In this document: one piece after another, positions 1-7,222 of the stretch
How positions within the stretch are numbered: position 1 is the stretch's first letter
Layout of the letters: every line of letters begins with the position of its first letter
Assembly: GCA_002396205.1 (NCBI GenBank)
Contig: DGXB01000019.1
Coordinates: 1 to 14,419 of the forward strand
Source of the DNA: Bacteroidales bacterium UBA4243
GTDB taxonomy: Bacteria > Bacteroidota > Bacteroidia > Bacteroidales > F082
DNA: 14,419 nucleotides
Reading direction: 5' to 3'
Program-made: the position numbers and the translations under genes
Notes under the pieces: generated by a model
What the model saw: only the letters and a program-made list of their open reading frames with translations
What the model was told of the DNA's origin: nothing
The model's database searches: none

Positions 1-165
1 GGGTTCCGCCTTACAGCGACCGCATCGCTCCCGCGAACGGCCGCTCTTTGGTTCTCTCTTCCTTATCCTTGCAGGCATCCACTCAAGGATGCCTCTGTGC
101 TGGCCTCAGACTTTCAAAGATCTCTCGCAAACCTCACCTCTGTCTTCCCCCTCTCCGTCGTTTGC
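1..165 (-). promoter_or_regulatory. Structured leader of a minus-strand transcript, possibly an rRNA operon leader
   Basis: No open reading frame fits here. Read on the minus strand, this is the sequence just downstream of a good promoter (171-200). It contains a boxA-like stretch (minus strand GAGATCTTTGAAAG, plus coordinates 111-124) resembling the antitermination-type sequence ahead of Bacteroidetes 16S genes. It also has an 8-bp hairpin (arms 73-80 and 87-94) and a competing 7-bp hairpin (arms 65-71 and 84-90) that share bases, plus a 5-bp hairpin near 16-30. An rRNA operon leader running off the left edge is the best guess, since assemblies often break there. A leader of another untranslated or regulated transcript is possible. 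The rRNA itself is not in the window. Confidence 0.4.
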
Positions 166-170
166 GGGTG

Positions 171-200
171 CAAAAGTACCACCTTTTCCCAAACTGACAA
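171..200 (-). promoter_or_regulatory. Minus-strand Bacteroidetes-type promoter
   Basis: On the minus strand the -7 box reads TACTTTTG (plus 171-178), a perfect match to TAnnTTTG. A -33 TTG (plus 198-200) lies 19 bases upstream. It would fire leftwards into the structured leader. Confidence 0.6.
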
Positions 201-498
201 TGACTTTTTTCGGAAATTTTTGCATAAATATCGTATCTAATTGATTATCTGATAGAAAATTTTTCAAATTTTTCCATTACTTGGGATTCATTGGCACAAT
301 TTTCCATGATTTCAACCCTTTTTGGTGCTTATTTTGACGATTCGTATCTGCAAAAAAAGGACTTTCCAATGCTTTTTTAAAGACGAAGCGAGCAAAAACA
401 AACAAAAGACAGACTAAGACAGCCTTCTACACCTTATTAATATATAATGCTTGTGAACATTTTTCGTGAAAAAACGACATTCCCTTGTACAAAATCGC
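201..498. other. AT-rich spacer without a recognisable gene
   Basis: About 300 bases of AT-rich sequence rich in T and A runs. I see no ORF of note, no RNA gene and no strong hairpin on either strand. It separates the leftward promoter from the rightward promoter of the 523 gene. Confidence 0.6.
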
Positions 499-506
499 TA
501 TTTTTG
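499..506 (+). promoter_or_regulatory. -7 promoter box for the exported-protein/purN operon
   Basis: TATTTTTG matches TAnnTTTG exactly and lies 16 bases before the ATG at 523. No clear -33 TTTG is visible at the usual distance. The leader would be very short. Confidence 0.5.
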
Positions 507-522
507 CGCCAAATAAAGCAGC

Positions 523-2826
523 ATGAAGTCCTATATTCGATTATTTCTGCTTTGGGTGCCCATATTAATAATAGGTGTGGCCCAAGCCCAGTCTTTCAGC
601 AACGACTTTGAGAACCAGCCCCATTGGAACTATCCGTGGACCAATTTCCGTATCATCAACGACCCTTTGGCTCCTGAAAGCAACCACATTTGCCTTTGCG
701 ACTCCATCCATGAATACGGCTTTGGCTTCAACATTGGTGACACCATCATAGGGCATGAGCCATTCCAACGCAACCTCAATTGCCAACTCGAATTCCTCTT
801 CAAGGCCAGTGGGCATCCGACCCAAGCCCTGTTCGTGGTTTCCATTGACGATGCCAAAGGCAACCGCTTTTGGCAGGCCTATCCCTTAGCGGAATTTGCC
901 AACGACACGACTGACTGGTCACGGTTTTACTTTAATATCAATTTCCCTTACGACTACTTTCACGGGGCGCAAATCAAAGGCTATATGTGGAACCGAGGCC
1001 ACGAAGTCTTGTGTTTTGACGATGCCCGATTGGAAGTCAAGCCGATAATAACACCAAGTTATCTGCCTGAAATTGAGAAAGATTCATCGACACCCATATG
1101 GCCTTTCGACATTAACGCCAACGACATCATCCCCATTGTGGAATATATCGATTCAAACGGCGACACGCTCACCAATACCTCAGTGATGGAAACACGGTTC
1201 GAGACCACTATAACTTTCTCAGACCCATACTATTGGGAATTGGACGAGACAGACAGGAATCTCCAAATCAAGACCGAAACGACTTTCAAGGAAGATGTCA
1301 AACTGCTGAGGTTGGCCTTTGTCGTTCCTCTGCCCGATGGGAAAATCACCGTTTACCGCAGAAACCAGCACATCGACACGACCCTTTTGCAGCCTTTATA
1401 CTACCTTGACCGAGAAGGATTTAGCATCACTAACGACACCTTCAGCATTTCAACTTACCACAACACGGGCATATCATCGTTGCAACTGGACGTTGAGCAG
1501 CGCACCGCTTGCTTCAACATCGACTATTGGCGCGACCATCCCCTGCTACACTATCCAATGCGATCGGACACGAGCGACTATTTCGAGGACATTTCCTACC
1601 GCGAAATCAAGGAAGGCGACGTGCTGAAAGGCGAGTTTAGCCTCTTCTACAATGGCCCGGAAGAATTACCGCGCATCATGCCAGTTTGGGACGGCTACCA
1701 ATCGGTCTTCATCTTCACCGAACACGCCGACTGGACCGACCTACGCACCCACAGGGCTGCCTTGTTCGGGAACGAGAACATCACGAGACCCGAAGATGCC
1801 ACCGGAGGATTTTGCCACTTCAACATCCCCGTCACGAAAAGCGTGTTTTATTGGAATCCCGACCAGGTGACCAATGAGAAGACCAGCGAGGGGAATTTTC
1901 CAGGACTTGTGGCTTCCATCAAGACAGATAAAGAATTTCTTAAGCTATTGAAAACCATCAAGAAAGAAGGCTTTGAAATCTGTTTGCACTCGCCCGAAAT
2001 CTACACCACCATCCCGAGCGAGTTTCCGAAAGCCATGCGTTTCATGAAGCGGAACTTCGGCAGCGTCACATGGATTGACCACGGCTACAACAACGGCCCC
2101 GACAAGAACCGCGAAGACTTGGTTTGCGATGGCCTGCTGCCCGAATCGCCCTACTTCGCCGCCGACCTATGGAAGAAAAACGGCGTGCGCTACCTTTGGA
2201 ACGCCTATTATGAGGAGCACCGGATGGAAGACTTCAACTTCGACAGCCATTTCGTGCAACCTTACGACGGATTTGGCGACGCCCTACCCAACCGCCAAAT
2301 CACCACCTTGCCCAACGGCAGCAACGACTTCGTCCTTTGGTCGACGCCCTCCACGCTCGAAGTGAACGAAGACAACCAGTGGTATTACTTCTTCGACTCA
2401 AAAAGACTTCAACATCTTGTAGACCAACATGTTGTATTCATCACCCACATCTATCCCGGATGGACCAACCTTTGGCGCGGCTTTTGGCAATACAACGAAA
2501 ACGGCACCATAGTGGCCATGCCAGGATTCAATTTCGCGCTGAGCCAACTCGCCCGTTTACGCGACGAAAAGAAAATCCTGCCCACCACAATAGAGCAGTA
2601 TCTCGGCCATTACGAAAAGCTACAAAAACTTGATTACCAAATCATTGACAAAAACACCATTAGACTAACCAACCATAGTGATGCCATCAAGGGCCTGACC
2701 CTGCTTTGCGCCAAGCCCATCGTTGTGGAAGACAAAATCATCGATTTCCGCAAGGTGGGCGAAGGCTATTTGGTGTGGTTTGACATGGGCAGAAACGAAA
2801 CAGTAACCGTAAAATACAGAGAATGA
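523..2826 (+). CDS. Exported 767-aa protein of unknown function with a possible polysaccharide-deacetylase-like C-terminal half
   Basis: The protein starts with a classical signal peptide (about residues 1-22, ending AQAQS), so it is exported; no lipobox is visible. Residues about 25-170 look like a beta-rich, carbohydrate-binding-like module with many aromatic residues. Residues about 175-380 are another beta-rich stretch. From about 385 to 690 there are features that recall NodB/polysaccharide-deacetylase barrels: a strand with an acidic/His cluster (FTEHADWTD), a CLHSPE segment and an IDHGYNNGPDKNRED segment, which could supply metal-binding His and Asp. This resemblance is inference, and the canonical motifs are not all present. 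No type IX sorting domain is evident at the C-terminus. The stop overlaps the purN start (ATGA), so the two genes are co-transcribed and probably translationally coupled. The ATG at 523 follows a -7 box by 16 bases and leads straight into the signal peptide. Confidence 0.7.
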   Translation: MKSYIRLFLLWVPILIIGVAQAQSFSNDFENQPHWNYPWTNFRIINDPLAPESNHICLCDSIHEYGFGFNIGDTIIGHEPFQRNLNCQLEFLFKASGHPTQALFVVSIDDAKGNRFWQAYPLAEFANDTTDWSRFYFNINFPYDYFHGAQIKGYMWNRGHEVLCFDDARLEVKPIITPSYLPEIEKDSSTPIWPFDINANDIIPIVEYIDSNGDTLTNTSVMETRFETTITFSDPYYWELDETDRNLQIKTETTFKEDVKLLRLAFVVPLPDGKITVYRRNQHIDTTLLQPLYYLDREGFSITNDTFSISTYHNTGISSLQLDVEQRTACFNIDYWRDHPLLHYPMRSDTSDYFEDISYREIKEGDVLKGEFSLFYNGPEELPRIMPVWDGYQSVFIFTEHADWTDLRTHRAALFGNENITRPEDATGGFCHFNIPVTKSVFYWNPDQVTNEKTSEGNFPGLVASIKTDKEFLKLLKTIKKEGFEICLHSPEIYTTIPSEFPKAMRFMKRNFGSVTWIDHGYNNGPDKNREDLVCDGLLPESPYFAADLWKKNGVRYLWNAYYEEHRMEDFNFDSHFVQPYDGFGDALPNRQITTLPNGSNDFVLWSTPSTLEVNEDNQWYYFFDSKRLQHLVDQHVVFITHIYPGWTNLWRGFWQYNENGTIVAMPGFNFALSQLARLRDEKKILPTTIEQYLGHYEKLQKLDYQIIDKNTIRLTNHSDAIKGLTLLCAKPIVVEDKIIDFRKVGEGYLVWFDMGRNETVTVKYRE

Positions 2827-3392
2827 AAAGACTATCCATATTTGTGAGCGGCAACGGCACCAACCTGCAACGCATCGCCGAATATTTTTTGGAAGACTAC
2901 GACACCAGAATCGTGAATGTCGTCTGCAACAATCCAAAAGCTTACGCCATCGAGCGGGCCAAGAAACTACGCATCCCCGTCAAGATGGTCGGCAAGCAAG
3001 AATTCAACAGCGCAGCTTTCGTGAAAGAAATGCAAGACCTTGGCATTGACCTGATTGTGCTGGCCGGTTTCCTTTGGAAGATTCCTGAAGAGCTTGTCAA
3101 AGCCTTCCCGAACAAGATCGTCAACATCCACCCTGCCTTGTTACCCAAATACGGCGGCAAGGGCTTTTATGGCGAGCACGTGCACGAAGCCGTGGTGGCA
3201 GCCAAAGAGCCTTATTCGGGCATCACCGTGCACTACGTCAACGAGTTGTACGACAGCGGCGAGATCATCATGCAAGCCCAAGTGCGATTGGACGAAAAAG
3301 AAACGCCCGACTCTCTTGCGGCGAAGATCCACAAGTTAGAGCAGGCGTATTTCCCGGTGGCGATTGATTATGTCTTAAGGTCACAAAACTGA
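2823..3392 (+). CDS. purN: Phosphoribosylglycinamide formyltransferase (GART)
   Basis: Transfers the formyl group of 10-formyltetrahydrofolate to glycinamide ribonucleotide, the third step of de novo purine synthesis, in the cytosol. The phosphate-binding loop is VSGNGTNLQ (residues 8-16). The catalytic triad is visible: N101 and H103 in NIHPALLPKYGG, and D144 in ELYDSGEI, equivalent to N106, H108 and D144 of the E. coli enzyme. At 189 residues it is full length for the family (E. coli about 212). The ATG overlaps the stop of the upstream exported-protein gene by 4 bases, so no separate promoter is needed. That partnership with a non-purine gene looks like a local arrangement rather than a functional link. 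A weak hairpin overlaps its stop codon. Confidence 0.93.
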   Translation: MKRLSIFVSGNGTNLQRIAEYFLEDYDTRIVNVVCNNPKAYAIERAKKLRIPVKMVGKQEFNSAAFVKEMQDLGIDLIVLAGFLWKIPEELVKAFPNKIVNIHPALLPKYGGKGFYGEHVHEAVVAAKEPYSGITVHYVNELYDSGEIIMQAQVRLDEKETPDSLAAKIHKLEQAYFPVAIDYVLRSQN

Positions 3393-3516
3393 CAAAACCC
3401 ACAAAACAGTTTTTACGATGAGCGACTTGCCCAACCGGGCAGTCGCAGGAAAGCCGCCGGTTGGCAGCTTTCCTCATACTGCTTTATAGGTTTCCTTGTT
3501 TTGAAGGTTTTGTGAC
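3380..3516. repeat. Nested inverted-repeat element between convergent purN and yitT
   Basis: The outer ends are a perfect 10-base inverted repeat, GTCACAAAAC (3380-3389) and GTTTTGTGAC (3507-3516). Inside, CAGT (3407-3410) and ATGAG (3418-3422) pair with CTCAT (3473-3477) and ACTG (3478-3481). Within these sit two adjacent hairpins. Hairpin 1 has arms 3422-3432 and 3437-3446 (one bulged T, loop AACC). Hairpin 2 has arms 3447-3458 and 3463-3474 (one C-A mismatch, loop GGTT). The tips contain CCAACCGG and CCGGTTGG, which are complementary, so loop-loop pairing is possible. It may serve as a bidirectional terminator or be a small mobile palindromic element. Its left end overlaps the last codons of purN. 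Confidence 0.6.
3385..3414 (+). terminator. Weak terminator overlapping the purN stop
   Basis: AAAACTG (3385-3391) pairs with CAGTTTT (3407-3413) across a 15-base loop, followed by a run of five T. The stem is AT-rich and includes the stop codon, so this is only a possible terminator. Confidence 0.35.
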
Positions 3517-3523
3517 AATTGCA

Positions 3524-4468
3524 TCACTCCGTCGGCAAGGCCTTGAAGCCGTTGCCCATAATCTCCGAGCTTTCGATCACGTTGACGAAAGCGTTAGGGT
3601 CGAGGAAACGAAGGTTGGATTTCAGCTTCACCAAGTCGGTGCGGTTCAAGGTGACATAAATCATCTTGCGTTCAGCGCCTTGATAGAGACCGCTGCCGGC
3701 GAACACCGTGCCGCCTCGACTCAAGTCCTTGATGATATAATCGCGCACTTCGTCGATCTTGTCGGTGACGATGAAAGCGGTCTTGTAGCTCTTCACGCCA
3801 TCAACAACGAGGTCGATGACCTTGCCTTCGATGACGATGATGATGATGGAATAGATGGGCAGGCGGATGTCGCCAAAGGCCACCAAGGTGCTCAGCGTGA
3901 TGCAGCCGTCCACAATCATCACCAAGGTGCCGAGGCTGATCTTCGTGTATTTGTGCAGGATCATCGAGATGATGTCAGAGCCGCCGCTGGTCGCACCCGA
4001 ACGGAAGATGAGACCGATGGCCACGCCATAGATGAGGCCCGCCACGACGGTATTCAAGAAGTAGTCAGGCACAAAAAAACCGCCATCATGCGGAATCTGC
4101 ACCATCGACAAGCCCTCAATAGGAGCCTCCATGATCTTGCCGTCGAAAATCACGGGGTTGTAGCCCCAAACGCTTTCGAGGATGAAAGTGAAGAGGAAAA
4201 TCAGCGCCGTCGAAAGGATGGTCTTGAAGCCGAATTTTGGGCCCAAAATCAAGGTGCCGATAATCAGGAGCGGGACATCCATGCAGATGGCATAGAGCGA
4301 TATCTTCCACGGCCACAGCGTGTTGAACACGTTGCTCAAGCCGTAAGTTCCGCCAGGAGCCATCAAATAAGGGTTGACAAACATCACGTCGCCGATGGCG
4401 AACAAAGCCGAGCCTAGCACCAATAAGGCATAGGCGAGAATCTGCTGCTTCAATTTCTCGTTTTTCAT
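3524..4468 (-). CDS. YitT family membrane protein with C-terminal DUF2179 domain
   Basis: An integral membrane protein of about 314 residues. There are five to six hydrophobic segments in residues 10-215 (for example 10-30, 58-77, 80-100, 136-155, 171-195 and 196-212). The family motif GATSGGSDII lies at about 158-167, and an early GGTYGLSN stretch at 39-46 is also typical of YitT. Residues about 221-305 form the soluble cytoplasmic DUF2179 domain (YVTLNRTDLVKLK ... DPNAFVNV). The biochemical role of the family is not settled; transport or sensing is assumed. I chose the ATG at 4468 rather than the in-frame TTG at 4489, because the protein then starts MKNEKLKQQ just before the first membrane segment. 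A good promoter sits at 4525-4532. The gene converges on purN and appears monocistronic. Confidence 0.9.
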   Translation of the reverse strand: MKNEKLKQQILAYALLVLGSALFAIGDVMFVNPYLMAPGGTYGLSNVFNTLWPWKISLYAICMDVPLLIIGTLILGPKFGFKTILSTALIFLFTFILESVWGYNPVIFDGKIMEAPIEGLSMVQIPHDGGFFVPDYFLNTVVAGLIYGVAIGLIFRSGATSGGSDIISMILHKYTKISLGTLVMIVDGCITLSTLVAFGDIRLPIYSIIIIVIEGKVIDLVVDGVKSYKTAFIVTDKIDEVRDYIIKDLSRGGTVFAGSGLYQGAERKMIYVTLNRTDLVKLKSNLRFLDPNAFVNVIESSEIMGNGFKALPTE

Positions 4469-4524
4469 TTCCAAAGAATTAAATATCAATGATTTGAATA
4501 ATTTTCAGACCTGATTTGAGGCCG

Positions 4525-4532
4525 CAAAGTTA
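4525..4532 (-). promoter_or_regulatory. -7 promoter box for the YitT-family gene
   Basis: On the minus strand it reads TAACTTTG, a perfect TAnnTTTG, followed by CGG. It lies 56 bases upstream of the chosen start at 4468. No clear -33 TTTG is seen. Confidence 0.6.
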
Positions 4533-4552
4533 CGAAAAATTGTGCTTTGCAG

Positions 4553-4582
4553 TTGGCGATAAGCGAAAACTTAGTATTTTTG
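4553..4582 (+). promoter_or_regulatory. Promoter for tRNA-Arg and possibly the downstream two-component genes
   Basis: The -7 box TATTTTTG (4575-4582) is a perfect match. A -33-like TTGG (4553-4556) lies 18 bases upstream, and a TTTG at 4546-4549 is an alternative. It lies 33 bases before the tRNA and is arranged back to back with the yitT promoter. Confidence 0.6.
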
Positions 4583-4615
4583 CAGGCGGAAACAGCGAAG
4601 CCCAATACTGCGTTT

Positions 4616-4687
4616 GGACCCGTAGTTTAATGGATAGAATAAAGGATTCCGGTTCCTTCGATCAGGGTTCGATTCCCTGCGGGTTCA
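4616..4687 (+). tRNA. tRNA-Arg (anticodon CCG)
   Basis: The cloverleaf folds by eye. The acceptor GGACCCG pairs with CGGGTTC with one G-T wobble. The D stem is GTTT/GAAT (weak, with wobbles). The anticodon stem AAGGA/TCCTT encloses loop TTCCGGT, giving anticodon CCG, which reads the Arg codon CGG. The variable region has 4 bases, and the T arm is CAGGG-TTCGATT-CCCTG. The discriminator base is A and the 3' CCA is not encoded. Total length is 72 bases. No terminator lies between it and the response regulator that starts 23 bases later. Confidence 0.93.
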
Positions 4688-4710
4688 CAAGACGGCAAAA
4701 CACATGAGAC

Positions 4711-5388
4711 ATGAAAATCCTTATCATAGAGGACGACAACAGCCTGAGAGAACTGATGCAAAAGGCATTAGCGGACGAACACCACATCGTTGAAGCCGTC
4801 GCCAACGCCAAATCGGCCATGATGAAAGCCGACATCTACGACTACGACTGCATCCTTTTGGACATCATGCTGCCCGATGGCAACGGTCTTGACGTGCTGC
4901 GCCAACTGAAAGCCTCGCGCAAGCAAGCCGGTGTCATCATCATCTCGGCCAAAGACTCGCTCGACGACAAGGTGACTGGCCTCGACCTTGGCGCCGACGA
5001 CTACCTCACCAAACCCTTCCACATCGCCGAACTGTCGGCCCGCGTGAAGAGCCTCTTCCGCAGAAAACAACAAAACGGCGAACACTTCATCGAATGCGGC
5101 AACGTGAAAATCGTGCCCGACACACGGCAGGTACTCGTCGACGGCAAACCCATCGAGCTACTCAAGAAAGAATTCGACATCCTGCAATTCTTCATGACCC
5201 GTCCGCAACGCGCCATCAGCAAAAGCGCGTTGGCCGAAGCCGTTTGGGGCGACTACATCGACCAGGCCGACAACTACGACTTCGTCTACGCGCAGATGAA
5301 AAACCTACGCAAACGCCTCGCCGAAACCAACGCCTCGCTGGAAATCAAGACCGTGCATGGCTACGGCTACAAACTGGAAGTGCAATGA
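4711..5388 (+). CDS. OmpR/PhoB-family response regulator
   Basis: A 225-residue DNA-binding response regulator, the cytosolic output protein of a two-component system. The receiver domain is residues 1-120: acidic pocket E7, D8 and D9, phosphoacceptor D51 in LLDIMLPDGNG, S79 in IISAKDS, and K101 in YLTKPF. The winged-helix effector domain is about 130-225 and ends in the characteristic VHGYGYKL hairpin. All key residues are present, so it should be phosphorylated normally. The gene starts 23 bases after tRNA-Arg without its own obvious promoter, and its stop overlaps the kinase start (ATGA). The partner kinase and the two PepSY-like genes downstream suggest that it controls those envelope proteins; a direct repeat at 6679-6697 is a candidate binding site. 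It could be RprY-like, but the sequence alone does not settle that. Confidence 0.94.
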   Translation: MKILIIEDDNSLRELMQKALADEHHIVEAVANAKSAMMKADIYDYDCILLDIMLPDGNGLDVLRQLKASRKQAGVIIISAKDSLDDKVTGLDLGADDYLTKPFHIAELSARVKSLFRRKQQNGEHFIECGNVKIVPDTRQVLVDGKPIELLKKEFDILQFFMTRPQRAISKSALAEAVWGDYIDQADNYDFVYAQMKNLRKRLAETNASLEIKTVHGYGYKLEVQ

Positions 5389-6662
5389 AACTCTCCCGAC
5401 GGATCATATTGTCAATCTCCGTGGCATTGGTCATCCTGTTTTCGATATGGGCTTTCGTCTTCTACCAAACCAGCAAAAGCCGCATCTATGGGCGCATCGA
5501 CAACGTCTTAATCCACCAATCCGACAAAATCATCAGCAGATTTATGGTCAACGACAGCCTGTCCAACTCGCTTTCGGGGCACTCAGGAACGATGGAATAC
5601 TTCATCGAGAAGGTGACGCCGGAATACGCGGCAACGCACCAAACGATTGGATTCCAAAACAACGAAGACTACATCGACGACCTGCATGACGAAGAAGCCG
5701 TTAGAGAACTGACCCGAGTTTTCAACAAAATGGGCACAAATTACGAACTCACTCTGACAGTGCAGGTCTTCGCCTGGAACGACACGCTCGACTTCGCCGT
5801 AATCAGCATCCTCACCCTGGCCGTCGTGCTGCTCATCGTAGTCATCATCATCGTGAGCCTCATCATCATCGGCAACATGCGTCCCCTAAACCGTCTCACC
5901 AACTGGCTCCGAAACCGAAAAGAAAACGAAGACATCCCACAGCCCGACAAGAAAATCAAAGTACAGGAATTCAAGGAAATAGAAAGTGCCGTATTGGCGG
6001 CATCGAAAAGGTCGAAACAACTTTTCGAGGAGCAAAAGCGTTTCATCGGCAACGCCTCGCACGAAATACAGACACCGCTTGCCGTTTGCCGCAACCGCCT
6101 TGAGCTTCTGGTCGACAACACCCAGCTCGATGAACACCAACTCAGCGAGATTGAAAAGACCCTCGACTCGCTCGGCTACATCTCGCGGCTCAACAAATCG
6201 CTGCTAATGCTCACCAAAATCGAGAACCACCAATTCAAGGAAGAAACAGAAATCAACATCAACCAAGTCGCAAGCAAAGCTCTTGGCAACTTGAACAGCA
6301 TTTACGAAAGCCACAACATAGAAGTCAAAACCGACGAAAAGGGCACGCTCATGGTCCGAATAGACTCCACATTGGCCTCATCATTGGTGACCAACCTGCT
6401 AAAAAACGCCTTCATCCACAACAAACAAGGCGGCTGCATCAACATCAAAATAGGCGATGAAATGCTGTTTGTCAGCAACACTGGAACAGAAAAAGCCCTC
6501 GATGCCAACGCCATTTTCCAAACCTTCTACAAAAGAAGCGACAACCACAACTCCAGCGGCTTGGGATTAACCATCGCAAAGGCGATTTGCGACGAATACG
6601 GCTTCGAAATTAGGTACCAATTCATTGAAAACCAACATGTTTTTAGTGTAAAGTTCAAATAA
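5385..6662 (+). CDS. Membrane sensor histidine kinase
   Basis: A 425-residue sensor kinase partnered with the upstream response regulator. The first membrane segment is about residues 7-28. An extracytoplasmic sensor region of about 105 residues follows (30-135) with no recognised fold, and a second membrane segment spans about 137-163. A short HAMP-like linker leads to the dimerisation domain with phosphoacceptor H226 in NASHEIQTPLA. In the ATPase domain the N box is N337-LLKNAFIHN and the G2 box is GLGLTIAKA (392-400). The G1 box is degenerate (VSNTG instead of DxGxG), as in some divergent Bacteroidetes kinases. I place the start at 5385 (ATGA overlap with the regulator stop). The open frame runs further upstream, but that part lies inside the regulator gene in another frame and has no coding character. 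Confidence 0.93.
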   Translation: MKLSRRIILSISVALVILFSIWAFVFYQTSKSRIYGRIDNVLIHQSDKIISRFMVNDSLSNSLSGHSGTMEYFIEKVTPEYAATHQTIGFQNNEDYIDDLHDEEAVRELTRVFNKMGTNYELTLTVQVFAWNDTLDFAVISILTLAVVLLIVVIIIVSLIIIGNMRPLNRLTNWLRNRKENEDIPQPDKKIKVQEFKEIESAVLAASKRSKQLFEEQKRFIGNASHEIQTPLAVCRNRLELLVDNTQLDEHQLSEIEKTLDSLGYISRLNKSLLMLTKIENHQFKEETEININQVASKALGNLNSIYESHNIEVKTDEKGTLMVRIDSTLASSLVTNLLKNAFIHNKQGGCINIKIGDEMLFVSNTGTEKALDANAIFQTFYKRSDNHNSSGLGLTIAKAICDEYGFEIRYQFIENQHVFSVKFK

Positions 6663-6678
6663 TCGAAAAAAAACACCC

Positions 6679-6697
6679 ATTTCAGATTTATTTCAGA
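6679..6697 (+). promoter_or_regulatory. Tandem direct repeat, candidate OmpR-type operator
   Basis: ATTTCAGA occurs twice (6679-6686 and 6690-6697), 11 bases apart start to start, about one helical turn. This is the geometry bound by OmpR/PhoB-type regulators. The repeat covers the -33 region of the possible promoter at 6707-6714, as expected of an activator that replaces a poor -33 box. The link to the neighbouring response regulator is inference. Confidence 0.5.
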
Positions 6698-6706
6698 AAC
6701 AGTTTG

Positions 6707-6714
6707 GACTTTTG
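6707..6714 (+). promoter_or_regulatory. Possible -7 box for the PepSY-like operon
   Basis: GACTTTTG differs from TAnnTTTG at the first base (G for T) and lies 21 bases before the ATG at 6736. There is no proper -33 box; the direct repeat sits there instead. Confidence 0.4.
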
Positions 6715-6735
6715 CAGCCGCAAACTGAGACGAAA

Positions 6736-7176
6736 ATGAAAAAGCCGTTCATCATACTGGCCACCTTATTGATAAGTGTTATCGCCATGCAAGCGGAAAA
6801 CCAGCGGCGCATCATCTCCTTTGAGGAGCTGCCAAAGAAAGCGCAGACATTCGTAGGTTCCTATTTCAACGCCCTCGAAATCACCTTTGTGAGAATGGAA
6901 GTTGAGCTGACGAAGACCGAGTACACCGTGCGCTTTGGGAATGGCATGGAAGTCGAATTCAACAGCAATGGCGACTGGGTGGAGGTGGAAAGCCATTCGG
7001 AATGCCTTCCGAAAGACTTTCTTGACGAAAAAATCCTCTCGTTTGTTGACGAGCACCACAAAGGATATTGCTTTCACGAAATTGCCCGACGAAGGCACAA
7101 AATCGAAGTGGAGCTGTCAAGTGGGCTTCAACTCATCTTCAACAAAAAAGGGGAATTCCTCAGATATAACGACTGA
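6736..7176 (+). CDS. PepSY-like (DUF2874-type) periplasmic protein, single unit
   Basis: A 146-residue exported protein: signal peptide MKKPFIILATLLISVIAMQA, then one PepSY-like unit made of two half-repeats. Half 1 (about 27-80) runs from LPKKAQTFVGSYF to FNSNGDWVEVESHSEC. Half 2 (about 82-146) runs from LPKDFLDEKILSFV to LQLIFNKKGEFL. The order of helix, strand with alternating charges and an FxxxGxW turn, and the Cys near the half boundary match the Bacteroidetes PepSY-like family (PF11396), whose role is not established. An in-frame ATG at 6712 would add eight residues before the signal peptide and overlap the promoter box, so I chose 6736. It follows the kinase by 73 bases and precedes a four-unit paralogue by 46 bases with no terminator between, suggesting one operon governed by the two-component system. 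Confidence 0.8.
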   Translation: MKKPFIILATLLISVIAMQAENQRRIISFEELPKKAQTFVGSYFNALEITFVRMEVELTKTEYTVRFGNGMEVEFNSNGDWVEVESHSECLPKDFLDEKILSFVDEHHKGYCFHEIARRRHKIEVELSSGLQLIFNKKGEFLRYND

Positions 7177-7222
7177 TTTTTTTTCATAACCAAATAATTA
7201 AACAACTTAAATCACTAAAAAA

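Noticed and set aside
3422..3474. Twin hairpins considered as an integron attC site
   Set aside because: No integrase gene, no GTTRRRY/RYYYAAC core pair, and the outer inverted repeat does not fit attC geometry.
3461..4417. 318-residue open frame on the plus strand, opposite the YitT-family gene
   Set aside because: Composition is His/Asp/Glu/Val-rich without domain features, as expected for an antisense shadow; the opposite strand encodes a clear YitT protein with its own promoter.
4516..4707. 63-residue open frame spanning the tRNA
   Set aside because: Covered by promoter elements and a well-folded tRNA-Arg; no coding character.
5094..5384. Upstream extension of the histidine kinase frame
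   Set aside because: It lies inside the response regulator gene in another frame, is Arg/His-rich, and would bury the first membrane segment 97 residues in; the ATGA overlap start at 5385 is far better.
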